64,000 nt of DNA from Jannaschia seohaensis (lineage in GTDB: Bacteria; Pseudomonadota; Alphaproteobacteria; Rhodobacterales; Rhodobacteraceae), in assembly GCF_900116765.1 (NCBI RefSeq), contig NZ_UETC01000002.1, forward strand, positions 372,001 through 436,000, in the 5' to 3' direction. Under the pieces are notes generated by a model that was given only the letters and a program-made list of their open reading frames with translations, ran no database searches and had not been told where the DNA came from. Position 1 is the first letter of the stretch, and every line of letters starts with the position of its first letter. Made by a program: the position numbers and the translations under genes. Below are positions 1-8,862 of the stretch, piece after piece.

Positions 1-921
1 ATACTCCTTGAGCGCGGTGAAGAAGGGCGTCTTGTAGCGCCGGTTCACGCCCCGCAGGATGTTGAGATGCAACTCCAGGAAGTCCTCCTGGTTGTAGAAC
101 ACTCGACGGCAGCGACCGAGATCGAGCCCCGCGATATCCTCGGCGGAGCGGTCGGTGACCAGATAGGCGTCGAGCTCAGGCCGGATCTTGGCGATCAAGC
201 GGCACGTCTCGGGACCGTATTCATGCGGGTCGATATCGTCCACGCCCTCATTGCCCACGGGCCGGAGATAGCGGTTGAGGATCGGCAGATCGTTGCGCGA
301 CTTCAGCCGGAGCCCGGGCCGAACGACGACCGCCTGAACGTTGTGATTGAAGAGGATCCCGATCAGCGCGTCCTCGAGCGAAGGCACGACCACGGGCTCG
401 TAGATGAACGGATCCTCCGCCCGGCGCATCCTTTGCAGATTGGCGCGCAGGAACCGTTCCTGCTGCTCGTTGACCTCATCGACGATCATCACCTCGAAAT
501 AGGGCCGCCCCAGGGCGCGCGCCTCGGGCGAGAGCGAGGCTTCGTCCTCGTAATCCTCGTTGTCGACCTCGTCGGTCCCCAGCGGGATGCGCCGCCGCCG
601 ATAGGCCCCGGAGGTCAGCGCCCGCGCAACGCGGCGCACCCCGACGGCAAGCTCTTCGGCATTTCCGTGGTTGAGATGCCGCCGCAGCATGTCGAAGGCA
701 TCGCGCCCGGGAAACGCCCAATAGGTCTCGATCGGGGTCAGTTGCTCGAAGAGTTCCTCGGCGCGCAGCAGCAGGCGCTTGAGCTGCGCGCTCTCCGGCT
801 CAGCGGAGTGCAGCCCCTCCGCCACTTCCCGCAGGACCGACCATCGATCCGCCCGCAGCTGTGTCGCGCTATAGTAGTCGCGGATCGAGGACAACTTTCG
901 TTCTGAAGACTGGAGGTTCAT
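1..921 (-). CDS. Orn/Lys/Arg decarboxylase, N-terminal part (runs off window)
   Basis: The first 307 residues of a fold-type-I, PLP-dependent basic amino acid decarboxylase; the catalytic part lies beyond base 1. The visible part ends in the hinge that precedes the PLP domain (RRYKTPFFTALKEY). Before it is a receiver-like wing domain (about residues 135-285) that includes RPELDAYLVTDRSAEDIAG, typical of this family. The ATG at 919-921 gives an N-terminus about 150 residues longer than in E. coli AdiA-like enzymes, so this is the long subfamily. The neighbours are an amidohydrolase, a TRAP importer and a PuuR-like regulator, which suggests an imported amino acid is decarboxylated to an amine. 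Which of arginine, lysine or ornithine is used cannot be told without the active-site domain. Confidence 0.82.
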   Translation of the reverse strand, partial: MNLQSSERKLSSIRDYYSATQLRADRWSVLREVAEGLHSAEPESAQLKRLLLRAEELFEQLTPIETYWAFPGRDAFDMLRRHLNHGNAEELAVGVRRVARALTSGAYRRRRIPLGTDEVDNEDYEDEASLSPEARALGRPYFEVMIVDEVNEQQERFLRANLQRMRRAEDPFIYEPVVVPSLEDALIGILFNHNVQAVVVRPGLRLKSRNDLPILNRYLRPVGNEGVDDIDPHEYGPETCRLIAKIRPELDAYLVTDRSAEDIAGLDLGRCRRVFYNQEDFLELHLNILRGVNRRYKTPFFTALKEY

Positions 922-984
922 CCGGCCGTACTCCCTTTGGCCAAGCCTGCATGTCCGTGTCGGCACGCGGGTCGCTTTGTCGTG

Positions 985-1953
985 TCAGTCCGATCCCATT
1001 TTGCCGCCGACGACGGAAAAGGCCGGTGGCGGGGCCTCTGGCTCCCGGCTGTGTTCGAGCGCGGTCCTTGGATCGGCGGCCCCGAGGCCGCTCTGCGCGC
1101 CTTGCTTCGGCGTCTCGAGGGGACCGAGGGTGTGAAGGTAGGCATCCGCCCCGCTCTGCCGGTCATAGACCGAGAACTCGGCCTCGCGATCGCGGAAGGA
1201 TTTCAGCACCTGCCCCAGCCCCCGCAGACCGGTCTCCCGCTGACGCCGCACCTGGTCCATGTCCACTTCGATCGGGAACATGTCCTCCTGACCGGCGGAC
1301 TGGTGCAGAACGGTCGCCGTCGGATCGACGACGATCGAGCGGCCGACGCCCCCCGCCGCCAGCCCGTTGACCGCGAAGACGTAGCATTGGAACTGCGCCG
1401 CGGTGGCCCGCGCGATGGACAGCTCCGCGTCGCGGTCCGTCGTGCCGGTCAGCACGGGGTTGAGCAAGACCTCGACCCCCTGGCTGGTCAGCTGCCGCGT
1501 CGTCTCCGGGAACCAGATGTCATAGCAGATCGACAATCCAAAGCGGCCGACATCCGGCACGTCGAAGATGCAGAATTCGGTCCCTGCCTCAACGCCCTCC
1601 TCGTAGGGCCGGAACGGAAACATCTTGCGATAGGTCGCGACGATCTCACCCTCGGGATTGATCACCACGGAGGTGTTGTAGACCTTGCCGTCCGCCGTCT
1701 TCTCGAACATCGAGCCGGGGATTAGCCAGATCCGATGGCGCTTCGCGTCCTCGCGGAAGCTGTCGAGCGTCTCGTTCGGGAAGAACTGCGCATATTGATG
1801 GAGCGGGCCGAACGGCGCCAGCTCGCTGAAGAGCACCATCTGCGTCCAGGGAAAGCGCGCCATCAGGATGTCGAGGCGGTGCCGCATGCCCTCCACGTTG
1901 GAGTGGAGGGCGGAGACGTGCATCTGAACGCCGGCGATTGCGAAAGGTGTCAT
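985..1953 (-). CDS. Carbon-nitrogen hydrolase (nitrilase superfamily)
   Basis: Cytoplasmic amidohydrolase of 322 residues. The Glu-Lys-Cys catalytic triad is visible as E44 (FSELAPFG), K110 (TYRKMFPF) and C143 (SICYDIWFPE). The ATG at 1951-1953 is preferred because the reading frame upstream of it runs into the uspA region and the alpha-beta-beta-alpha fold begins at MTPFAIAGVQ; a purine-rich AAGAAA lies just upstream. The family includes N-carbamoylputrescine amidase, beta-ureidopropionase and aliphatic amidases. Next to a basic amino acid decarboxylase, an N-carbamoylputrescine or omega-amide substrate is attractive, but that is inference. The C-terminal 40 residues are Pro/Ala/Glu-rich and probably disordered. 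Confidence 0.88.
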   Translation of the reverse strand: MTPFAIAGVQMHVSALHSNVEGMRHRLDILMARFPWTQMVLFSELAPFGPLHQYAQFFPNETLDSFREDAKRHRIWLIPGSMFEKTADGKVYNTSVVINPEGEIVATYRKMFPFRPYEEGVEAGTEFCIFDVPDVGRFGLSICYDIWFPETTRQLTSQGVEVLLNPVLTGTTDRDAELSIARATAAQFQCYVFAVNGLAAGGVGRSIVVDPTATVLHQSAGQEDMFPIEVDMDQVRRQRETGLRGLGQVLKSFRDREAEFSVYDRQSGADAYLHTLGPLETPKQGAQSGLGAADPRTALEHSREPEAPPPAFSVVGGKMGSD

Positions 1954-2032
1954 ATTTTCTTTTTTCTCTTGCTCGCGAATGCCGGGCGCCGGGCGCAGGC
2001 CGTAAGGCCCGGCGCCCTGCGCCCGGCGAAAC

Positions 2033-2458
2033 TCATCGGGCCACCAGAACGGGGATCGGGCTGTGCCGGACCACCTTGTCGGCCTGGCTGCCCACCAGCA
2101 GGGTCCGAAGCTCGTTCGGCGGGTGCGAGGCCATGACGATGAGATCGGCGGACAGGCTCTCGGCGATCCGCAGGATCGTCTCGGCCACATGGCCGACGGC
2201 GACGTGAACCTCGACGCTCTTGGCCTCGGAGAGTTCTTTCTCCGCGAGGGCCTCGAGCTCGGACTTCACATGCTCCATCGCATGCTGGACGTAGTTCTCC
2301 GGCAGGTAGTTCGCCACGAGCGGGCCGCCGACATCATGGACGATTCCCAGGAGGTGGATTTTGCCCTCTCCCGCGGCGCATCTCAGAGCCAAGGGCACGG
2401 CCTGCTTCCAGCTCTCGTCATGCGCGGGATCGACGGGCAGTAGGATGTTTTCGAACAT
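2033..2458 (-). CDS. Universal stress protein (UspA family)
   Basis: Single-domain Usp of 141 residues. It starts with the strand MFENILLPVD, with the Asp expected to contact ATP, and ends with the family signature ASHPPNELRTLLVGSQADK followed by HSPIPVLV. The glycine loop GSQADKVVRHSP departs somewhat from the G-2X-G-9X-G(S/T) ATP-binding motif, so ATP binding is uncertain. It sits 18 bases after the TRAP permease stop and upstream of the amidohydrolase, so it is probably in the same transcript. Usp genes accompany TRAP transporters elsewhere (TeaD with TeaABC of Halomonas), where the Usp modulates uptake; the same role here is inference. Confidence 0.9.
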   Translation of the reverse strand: MFENILLPVDPAHDESWKQAVPLALRCAAGEGKIHLLGIVHDVGGPLVANYLPENYVQHAMEHVKSELEALAEKELSEAKSVEVHVAVGHVAETILRIAESLSADLIVMASHPPNELRTLLVGSQADKVVRHSPIPVLVAR

Positions 2459-2476
2459 GGTCTTTGCCTTCCGTCG

Positions 2477-5272
2477 TTATGCCTGCGCCGTCTCGCGCCG
2501 CGCCGGGGGCGGCGTTCTCGCCGCCCGGCCCCGCTGGAGCCAGACGACAAGGGCCAGGAGGGCCAGAGCCGGGATGAACATCAAGTATTTCGACGGGGCC
2601 GGAACCGGCTGCAGGACGCGCAGCACCTCCTGATCCCAGTCGAGACCGGCATCCTGCGCCACCGAGCCGAAGGCAACGTTGTCGATGATCATCCGGTCGC
2701 CATCCTGGATGAACTCGATCCCGGCATCCATGAGACGGTCCTCGCCGGTCGCCCCGTCGCCCATCTCGATGAGGGCCACGAACTCGATCGGGTCGCCGAT
2801 GTCATTGAGGCCAGCGACCCGGATGCGAAGATCCTCGCCCACTGGCGTGTTGGCCGCGGCCTCCACGATCTGCGCGGGCGGCACCTCCTCGAAGGGGGGC
2901 GCGATCATGTCCATCCAGAAGCCCGGACGGAACAGCGTGAACGCGATCAGCAGCAGCGCGATCGTCTCGTAGATGCGGTTCTTGGCCAGGAACCAGCCCT
3001 GCGTCGCCGCCGCGAAGAGAAGCATCGCGACGGTGGCGACGATGAAGACGAATATGCCTTGCGCCCAGCCCACCTCGATCAGGAGCAGCTCGGTGTTGAA
3101 GATGAACAGGAAGGGCAGCGCCGCGGTCCGCAGGCTGTAGAAGAACGCCACGACCCCGGTGCGGATCGGATCGCCCCCCGAGACGGCGGCGGCCGCGAAG
3201 CTGGCCAGACCCACAGGTGGCGTCACGTCCGCCATGATCCCGAAGTAGAACACGAAGAGATGCACCGCGATCAGCGGCACGATCAGCCCGTTCTGCTGGC
3301 CCAGCGTGACGATGACCGGGGCGAGCAGGGCCGAGACGACGATGTAGTTGGCCGTCGTCGGCAGGCCCATACCCAGGATCAGCGAGAGGATCGCCGTCAG
3401 GAAGAGGATGGCCAGGATATTGCCGCCCGAGAGCACCTCCACCACTTCGGCCAGGGCCGAACCGACGCCGGTCTGGCTGACCGCGCCCACGATGATGCCG
3501 GCGGTCGCCGTGGCGATGCCGATGCCGATCATGTTGCGCGCGCCGGTCTCCAGCCCCGAGACAAGATCCTTGAAGCCTTCGACGATCGCGCCGCCGAAGG
3601 CGCCCTCGCCGCGCATCAGCGCCAGAAGGGGCTTCTGCGTGACCAAGATGAAGATCATGAACCCCGTCGCCCAGAAGGCCGAGAGGCCGGGGCTCAGACG
3701 GTCGACCATCAGCGCCCAGACCAGCACCACGACCGGCAGGATGAAATGCAGACCAGACCGCGCCGTGGGTCCCGGCAGCGGCAACACGGTGACCGGCGCG
3801 TTCGGGTCGTCGAGCTCCAGCGGCTTTTCGCGCGAGGCGACGTAGAGCAGGCCGATATAGACCAGCGCCAAGAGCACGAAGAGGATGTAGCCGGCCGTAT
3901 TCGGGAAGGCGGGCCGCAGCCAGCCGATGCCGTAATAGGTCGCGAAGGACACCACGCAGATGACGACGATCGCGAAGGCGATGCCGATGAGGCGCCGCAC
4001 CAGAGGCTTGGGCTCATAGGCGCGCGGCAGACCCTCCATCCCCGCTTTCACCGCCTCCAGATGCACGATGTAGACCAGCGCGATGTAGGAGATGACGGCG
4101 GGCAGGAAAGCGTGCTTGACCACGTCGAAATACGGAATGCCGACATATTCGACCATCAGGAACGCCGCCGCGCCCATCACCGGCGGCATGATCTGGCCGT
4201 TGACCGAAGAGGCCACCTCGACCGCGCCGGCTTTTTCGGCGGAGAAGCCGACTTTCTTCATCAGGGGGATCGTGAACGTGCCGGTCGTCACCACGTTGGC
4301 GATGGAGGAGCCGGAGATCAGGCCCGTCATGCCCGAGGACACCACCGCCGCCTTGGCCGGTCCGCCCTTCATATGGCCCATCAGCGAGAAGGCGACCTGA
4401 ATGAAGTAATTGCCCGCGCCCGCCTTATCGAGCAGCGAGCCGAAGAGCACGAAGAGGAATACGAACTGGGTCGAGACGCCCAGCGCGATGCCGAACACGC
4501 CCTGCGTCGTGATCCAGTGGTGGTTGACGATCTGGCTGAGGTTGTTGCCGCCATGGGCGATGATCGACGGCATGTAGGGCCCGAGCACCGTATAGAGCAG
4601 GAACACGCTTGCCACGATCATCAGCGCGGGGCCAAGCGAGCGGCGCGTGGCCTCCAGCAGCAGCATCATGCCGACGACGCCCGCCACGAAATCCGCCGGG
4701 ATGGGCGCGCCGACCCGGTTCGCGATCGCGTCGTATTGCACGAGGATATAGAGTGACGCGCCAGCGCCGATGATGGCCAGCGCCCATTCCCAGGGCGGGA
4801 TGTTGTCCTTCGGCGAGCCCAAGACCACCGCGCCGACGATCCCGATCATGACGATCGGAATCCACCAGGACGGCTGCCCGTCGCCCGCGGAGATCATAAA
4901 GAGCGTGCCGATCAGCAGTGGGATGCCGATGCCAAGGACCATCTGTACCTTGGTGCGGGCCGCGGGGAAGGCCGCGAAAGCCAGGAACAGCGCAAAGGCG
5001 AGATGGATCGAGCGCGCCTCGGTCGAATTGAACACGCCGAAGCCGAAGATGAACGGGAGGGGGGAGGCGTACCATAGCTGGAACAGCGACCACGCGACGG
5101 CCACGAGCATGATGAACTTGGCGACGCCCGGCGACCCCGCGCGCCCACCCGTATCCGAGGAGGCGACAAGTTCGTCGAGTTCGGCCTGGCTCAGCCCGCC
5201 GCGCCCGGCGGCGGCATTCTCGACCGCCGCAGCCTGCGTCTGGTCGGCGTCACGCTTGTCGTTATCCGTCAT
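2477..5272 (-). CDS. TRAP transporter fused permease (DctQM type, TAXI class) with DUF3394 tail
   Basis: Inner-membrane permease of 931 residues. After a roughly 50-residue charged, cytoplasmic N-terminus come the four DctQ-like helices, then the 12-helix DctM domain with gating-loop stretches such as GSSIANVVTTGTFTIPLMKK and MGLPTTANYIVVSALLAP. The last 200 residues are the soluble DUF3394 domain seen on many TAXI-associated permeases, including a PDZ-like segment (VAFGSVAQDAGLDWDQEVL), and then a final membrane helix. It works with the TAXI binding protein encoded just upstream in transcription (194-base gap holding a hairpin) and uses a Na+/H+ gradient. The substrate is not evident; the context suggests an amino acid or related compound. 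Confidence 0.95.
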   Translation of the reverse strand: MTDNDKRDADQTQAAAVENAAAGRGGLSQAELDELVASSDTGGRAGSPGVAKFIMLVAVAWSLFQLWYASPLPFIFGFGVFNSTEARSIHLAFALFLAFAAFPAARTKVQMVLGIGIPLLIGTLFMISAGDGQPSWWIPIVMIGIVGAVVLGSPKDNIPPWEWALAIIGAGASLYILVQYDAIANRVGAPIPADFVAGVVGMMLLLEATRRSLGPALMIVASVFLLYTVLGPYMPSIIAHGGNNLSQIVNHHWITTQGVFGIALGVSTQFVFLFVLFGSLLDKAGAGNYFIQVAFSLMGHMKGGPAKAAVVSSGMTGLISGSSIANVVTTGTFTIPLMKKVGFSAEKAGAVEVASSVNGQIMPPVMGAAAFLMVEYVGIPYFDVVKHAFLPAVISYIALVYIVHLEAVKAGMEGLPRAYEPKPLVRRLIGIAFAIVVICVVSFATYYGIGWLRPAFPNTAGYILFVLLALVYIGLLYVASREKPLELDDPNAPVTVLPLPGPTARSGLHFILPVVVLVWALMVDRLSPGLSAFWATGFMIFILVTQKPLLALMRGEGAFGGAIVEGFKDLVSGLETGARNMIGIGIATATAGIIVGAVSQTGVGSALAEVVEVLSGGNILAILFLTAILSLILGMGLPTTANYIVVSALLAPVIVTLGQQNGLIVPLIAVHLFVFYFGIMADVTPPVGLASFAAAAVSGGDPIRTGVVAFFYSLRTAALPFLFIFNTELLLIEVGWAQGIFVFIVATVAMLLFAAATQGWFLAKNRIYETIALLLIAFTLFRPGFWMDMIAPPFEEVPPAQIVEAAANTPVGEDLRIRVAGLNDIGDPIEFVALIEMGDGATGEDRLMDAGIEFIQDGDRMIIDNVAFGSVAQDAGLDWDQEVLRVLQPVPAPSKYLMFIPALALLALVVWLQRGRAARTPPPARRETAQA

Positions 5273-5427
5273 GCTGTCCCCCTTGAGACCGGCGCCCTGG
5301 CGGATCGGGTCGCCTTACGGAACCCAGACGGAGGCGCATGCACCCCGCGCCCACCGGGTTCGTCCTGCGGTCAATGACTTCCATGCCAGCTCCGGTGACC
5401 GCGATCCCAGACTGGCGACTTCCAGTA

Positions 5428-5456
5428 TGTCCGCCCCGAAAAGTCCGGGGCGGACA
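5428..5456 (-). terminator. Strong hairpin between TAXI receptor and TRAP permease
   Basis: An 11-bp perfect stem (TGTCCGCCCCG, 5428-5438, pairing with 5446-5456) around a 7-base loop lies just after the binding-protein stop and before the permease. There is no T-run. Hairpins in this position usually attenuate transcription or protect the binding-protein mRNA so that receptor outnumbers permease; that role is inferred. The rest of the 5273-5466 gap holds no gene. Confidence 0.6.
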
Positions 5457-5466
5457 GGGGACGGCG

Positions 5467-6429
5467 TTACTCGATCCAGCCGCGCTCGCGGTAGTACTGC
5501 TCCGCGCCCGGATGCAGCGGCGCGGACAGGCCGGCCGAGATCATCTCTTCCTCCTTCAGGTTCGCGAAGGCGGGGTGCAGGCTGCGGAAACGATCGAAAT
5601 TGTCGAAGACCGCCTTGACCATCGTGTAGACCACCTCGTCAGGCACCGTGGCGGAGGTCACGAAGGTCGCGCGGACGCCGAAGGTTGTCACGTCCTCGTC
5701 GGTGCCGGCATACATGCCGCCCGGGATGGTCGTGTAGGCGTAGTACGGGTTGGCATCGACGAGACCGTCGATCCCGCCGCCCTGCACGGAAATCAGGCGC
5801 GCATCGACGGTGGAGGTCGCTTCCTGGATGGAGCCGTTCGGGTGACCGACCGTGTAGATGATCGCATCGACATTGTTGTCGCCGAGCGCCGCGGACTGCT
5901 CCGCGGGGGCCAACTCGGAGGCGAGGGCGAAATCGTCCATCGTCCAGCCCAGCGTGTTCATGACGATTTCCATCGTCGCCCGCTGGCCGGAGCCGGGTGC
6001 ACCGATATTGACGCGCTTGCCCTTCAGGTCGTCGAAGGTCTCGATGCCGCTATCGGCGCGGGCGACGACCGTGAACGGCTCGGGATGCACGGAGAAGACG
6101 GCGCGCAGATCCTCGAACTGGTTGCCTTCGAACTGGGAGCTGCCGTTATAGGCGTGGAACTGCCAGTCCGACTGCGCGACGCCCATTTCCATGTCGCCGG
6201 CCATGATCGAGTTGATGTTGGCGATGGAGCCACCGGTGGAGGGCGCCGTCACCCGGATCCCGTGATCGCCAGTGCCACGGTTCACCAACCGCGCGATCGA
6301 CTGACCCACCACGAAGTAGACACCGGTCTGACCACCGGTCCCGATGGTGACGAATGTATCCTGGGCCGAGGCTGCGGTCCCGCCAAAGGCGGTCACAGCC
6401 GCGAAGGCGGCGATCTTTGCGAGTTTCAT
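5467..6429 (-). CDS. TAXI-family TRAP transporter solute-binding protein
   Basis: Periplasmic receptor of 320 residues. It has a signal peptide (MKLAKIAAFAAVTAFGG, AXA-type site at ASA-QD near residue 22) followed at once by the TAXI signature: VTIGTGGQTGVYFVVGQSIA. The ligand-binding region includes VGHPNGSIQEATSTVDARLI. TAXI receptors partner with fused DctQM permeases, which is the next gene in the transcript. Characterised members bind glutamate/glutamine or other small carboxylates; specificity here is unknown. The promoter should lie in 6430-6638, where there is a palindrome. Confidence 0.94.
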   Translation of the reverse strand: MKLAKIAAFAAVTAFGGTAASAQDTFVTIGTGGQTGVYFVVGQSIARLVNRGTGDHGIRVTAPSTGGSIANINSIMAGDMEMGVAQSDWQFHAYNGSSQFEGNQFEDLRAVFSVHPEPFTVVARADSGIETFDDLKGKRVNIGAPGSGQRATMEIVMNTLGWTMDDFALASELAPAEQSAALGDNNVDAIIYTVGHPNGSIQEATSTVDARLISVQGGGIDGLVDANPYYAYTTIPGGMYAGTDEDVTTFGVRATFVTSATVPDEVVYTMVKAVFDNFDRFRSLHPAFANLKEEEMISAGLSAPLHPGAEQYYRERGWIE

Positions 6430-6593
6430 CTATGTCTCCCTGACATCGATACTTGGTTTTGGTTTTGGCGGCTTTCATGCCGCTTCTTTCCCGCTCGACG
6501 GCATCGCTCCCACCGCGCGATTGCCTCGCGCCGGCCGGCGATGCCTTCTCGTTGGCCGTCAGCGCGCGCCAATTCGAGCACCTCTATGGTTTC

Positions 6594-6611
6594 GCATTTT
6601 CTGGAAAATGC
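6594..6611. promoter_or_regulatory. Palindrome (GCATTTTC-TG-GAAAATGC), candidate operator
   Basis: A perfect 8-bp inverted repeat with a 2-base centre lies in the 209-base gap between the end of the PuuR-like gene and the TAXI receptor start. On the minus strand a TTGCAT that could serve as a -35 overlaps the palindrome, so a bound protein would block transcription into the TRAP operon. The PuuR-like regulator encoded next door is the obvious candidate. No copy of exactly this palindrome is seen in the 7224-7409 gap, which weakens that link. Confidence 0.35.
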
Positions 6612-6638
6612 AAAGACCAGATGAAACGACCCGCCTCA

Positions 6639-7223
6639 TCAGAAGGTCGGCGGCGTGCAAGCGCTTACGATCACGCAGTCCTGCGACCCGATATTTCGGA
6701 AGCGATGCGGCAGGCGGCTGTCGAACATGTAGCCATCCCCCGGGTTGAGGACGCGCGTTTGGTCGGCGACGGTGACCTCGACGATTCCCTTGATGACGAC
6801 CCCCGCCTCCTCGGCCTCGTGCCGCAGCATTTCGGCGCCGGTATCGGCCCCGGGCGGATAGGTCTCGTAGAGCACCTGAAGCGAGTGCCGCGCCGCGTTG
6901 CCGAGCTGGCGCAGAGAAACCTTGGCGGTTTCGCCCAGCCCCAGATCCTGCGGCGAAAGCTCGGTGAACTCGTCGGCGGCGTAGAAATATTTGGGCGCCC
7001 CATCCTCTTCGATCTCGGCGAAGAACTCGCTCAGAGGTATGTCGATGGCGTCGAGGAGGCTCTTGAGGGAGGCGACGGACGGGCTCGATCGGTTCTGTTC
7101 GATCTGGGAGATCGCCCCGCCGGTGAGCCCGGCACGCTGCGCCAGCTCCCGCTGAGACAGCTTGCGCGCCTCGCGCACCGCCCGCAATCGACCGCCGATA
7201 TCCAAGCGCAAACCTCTAAGCAT
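6639..7223 (-). CDS. XRE-family HTH/cupin transcriptional regulator, PuuR-like
   Basis: DNA-binding repressor-type protein of 194 residues. The N-terminal helix-turn-helix (about residues 10-65: LSQRELAQRAGLTGGAISQI) is followed by a C-terminal cupin (about 110-185: HEAEEAGVVIKGIVEVTVAD, GDGYMFDSRLPHRF). The order, length and final residues (VSACTPPTF against ISAHTPTTF) match E. coli PuuR, the putrescine-utilisation repressor. The start at 7221-7223 gives the usual short lead before the HTH. It sits between the TRAP/decarboxylase block and the divergent transaminase genes, so it may control both. The effector is probably an amine or its aldehyde/acid product, by analogy. Confidence 0.88.
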   Translation of the reverse strand: MLRGLRLDIGGRLRAVREARKLSQRELAQRAGLTGGAISQIEQNRSSPSVASLKSLLDAIDIPLSEFFAEIEEDGAPKYFYAADEFTELSPQDLGLGETAKVSLRQLGNAARHSLQVLYETYPPGADTGAEMLRHEAEEAGVVIKGIVEVTVADQTRVLNPGDGYMFDSRLPHRFRNIGSQDCVIVSACTPPTF

Positions 7224-7271
7224 CCGTCCACTATACTAAGCAACACATACGGGCAGCCCGTCAAGCTCCCA

Positions 7272-7288
7272 AAATAAACGTATTATTT
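7272..7288. promoter_or_regulatory. AT-rich inverted repeat in the puuR/gabT divergent region
   Basis: AAATAA and TTATTT arms separated by five bases lie inside the AT-rich 7224-7409 gap, which stands out from the GC-rich surroundings. It is a plausible operator for the PuuR-like protein controlling its own gene and the divergent transaminase gene. Assigned by position and symmetry only. Confidence 0.3.
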
Positions 7289-7341
7289 GCGATACTTAAC
7301 ATAATGCACCGCCGGATCGATCCGCGGGACACGCGGGGCAA

Positions 7342-7371
7342 TTGACAAATAATCTATTCATCGATTAGAAA
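7342..7371 (+). promoter_or_regulatory. Sigma-70-type promoter for the gabT-like gene
   Basis: A perfect -35 TTGACA (7342-7347) is followed after 17-18 bases by TTAGAA/TAGAAA (7365-7371), giving a predicted start near 7378 and a leader of about 30 bases. Confidence 0.6.
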
Positions 7372-7409
7372 ATTGAGCACTCCGATCCTCTGCCCCAGGA
7401 TAGCCCAAC

Positions 7410-8852
7410 ATGCCCGACACGATCCAGAAGCCCGCCCCCGCCAAGCGCAGCAAAGCGCGCAAACCTGCCGCCAAGCGCAGCACCGAGAAGGCGCCCGCAG
7501 CGGCCCCGGTGACGCCCCCCGCCGCCGCGCCGCTGACGCCGCAGGCGACCAACGCCGCTCTGCTCGCGCGCCGCGACGCCGCGGTGCCGCGCGGCGTGGC
7601 CTCCGCCGCGCCGGTCTTCGCGGCCCGCGCCGAGAACGCCGAACTCTGGGACGTCGAGGGCAACCGCTATATCGACTTCGCAGGCGGCATCGCCGTTCTC
7701 AACACCGGCCACCGCCATCCCGGCGTCATCGCCGCGGCCAAGGCGCAGGAGGATCTCTACACCCATACGTCCTTCCAGGTTGTCCCCTACGAGCCTTACG
7801 TCGCGCTCGCCGAAAAGCTAAACGCGCTCGCGCCGGGCGACTTCGCCAAAAAGTCGCTGCTCGTGACCACGGGTGCCGAGGCGGTCGAGAACGCCGTTAA
7901 GATCGCCCGCGCCGCCACCGGCCGCCCCGGCATCATTGCCTTCTCCGGCGGCTACCATGGCCGCACGCTGATGACGCTGGGCCTGACCGGCAAGGTCACG
8001 CCCTACAAGAAGGACGTGGGCCCCTTCCCCGCCGACATCTTCCGCGCCCCCTTCCCCGACGCCCGCAACGGGATCACCGTCGAGGATGCGCTGCGCGGCC
8101 TAGAGACGCTCTTCCTCACCGATGCCGACCCATCGCGCGTCGCGGCCATCATCCTGGAGCCCGTCCTCGGCGAAGGCGGCTACCATCCCGTCCCGGCCGA
8201 GATGTGGCAGGCGCTGCGCGCGATCTGCGACAAGCACGGCATCCTTCTGATCTCGGACGAGATCCAGGCGGGCTTCGGCCGGACCGGCACCTGGTTCGCC
8301 ATCGAGCATTCCGGCGTCGCGCCGGACCTCATCACCGTGGCGAAATCCATGGCCGGCGGCTATCCGATCGCCGGCGTCGTGGGCCGCGCCGAGGTTATGG
8401 ACGCGCTCGCCCCCGGCGGGCTGGGCGGCACCTATGGCGGCAACCCGGTGGCCTGCGCCGCCGCCCTCGCCGCCATCGAGGCCATCGAGAGCGAGGGCCT
8501 GCTCGCCCGCTCCACCGCTTTGGGCGAGACCATGCGCGCGCGCCTCGCCGAGATGGGCGCCCGCAGCGCCCCGTTCCGCATGTGGGACATTCGCGGCCTC
8601 GGCGCGATGCTGGCCGTCGAATTCGTCTCCGATTTCGAGACCGCGAGCCCCGATGCCGCCTTCACCAAATCGGTGATCGCCCATGCGCTGCGCCGGGGCC
8701 TGATCCTGTTGTCCTGCGGGATGCATGGCAACGCGGTGCGGATCATGGTGCCGCTGACCGCCTCCGACGCGATCATCGAGGAGGGGCTGTCGATTTTCGA
8801 GGCAGCCCTGGCCGACGCGGTTGCGGAAGGGATGCTCACCGCGGCAGAGTAG
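7410..8852 (+). CDS. gabT: 4-aminobutyrate (omega-amino acid) transaminase, GabT/PuuE type
   Basis: PLP-dependent class-III aminotransferase that moves an omega-amino group, typically from GABA, to 2-oxoglutarate. From about residue 50 it follows E. coli GabT closely: DFAGGIAVLNTGH, LVTTGAEAVENAVKIARAAT, SDEIQAGFGRTGTWFA and LGGTYGGNPVACAAA. The Schiff-base lysine is K312 in LITVAKSMAGG. The protein has 480 residues against about 426, because it carries an extra Lys/Ala/Pro-rich N-terminus (about 45 residues) resembling a histone-H1-like tail; no nearer in-frame ATG offers a shorter start. Its position beside a PuuR-like regulator supports a role late in polyamine or GABA breakdown. No succinate-semialdehyde dehydrogenase gene is seen nearby. 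Confidence 0.9.
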   Translation: MPDTIQKPAPAKRSKARKPAAKRSTEKAPAAAPVTPPAAAPLTPQATNAALLARRDAAVPRGVASAAPVFAARAENAELWDVEGNRYIDFAGGIAVLNTGHRHPGVIAAAKAQEDLYTHTSFQVVPYEPYVALAEKLNALAPGDFAKKSLLVTTGAEAVENAVKIARAATGRPGIIAFSGGYHGRTLMTLGLTGKVTPYKKDVGPFPADIFRAPFPDARNGITVEDALRGLETLFLTDADPSRVAAIILEPVLGEGGYHPVPAEMWQALRAICDKHGILLISDEIQAGFGRTGTWFAIEHSGVAPDLITVAKSMAGGYPIAGVVGRAEVMDALAPGGLGGTYGGNPVACAAALAAIEAIESEGLLARSTALGETMRARLAEMGARSAPFRMWDIRGLGAMLAVEFVSDFETASPDAAFTKSVIAHALRRGLILLSCGMHGNAVRIMVPLTASDAIIEEGLSIFEAALADAVAEGMLTAAE

Positions 8853-8862
8853 AGATACGTAG

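Noticed and set aside
3059-4756. Long plus-strand open frame opposite the TRAP permease
   Set aside because: His/Arg/Asp-rich translation typical of the antisense of a GC-rich membrane protein gene; the minus strand has a clear family match.
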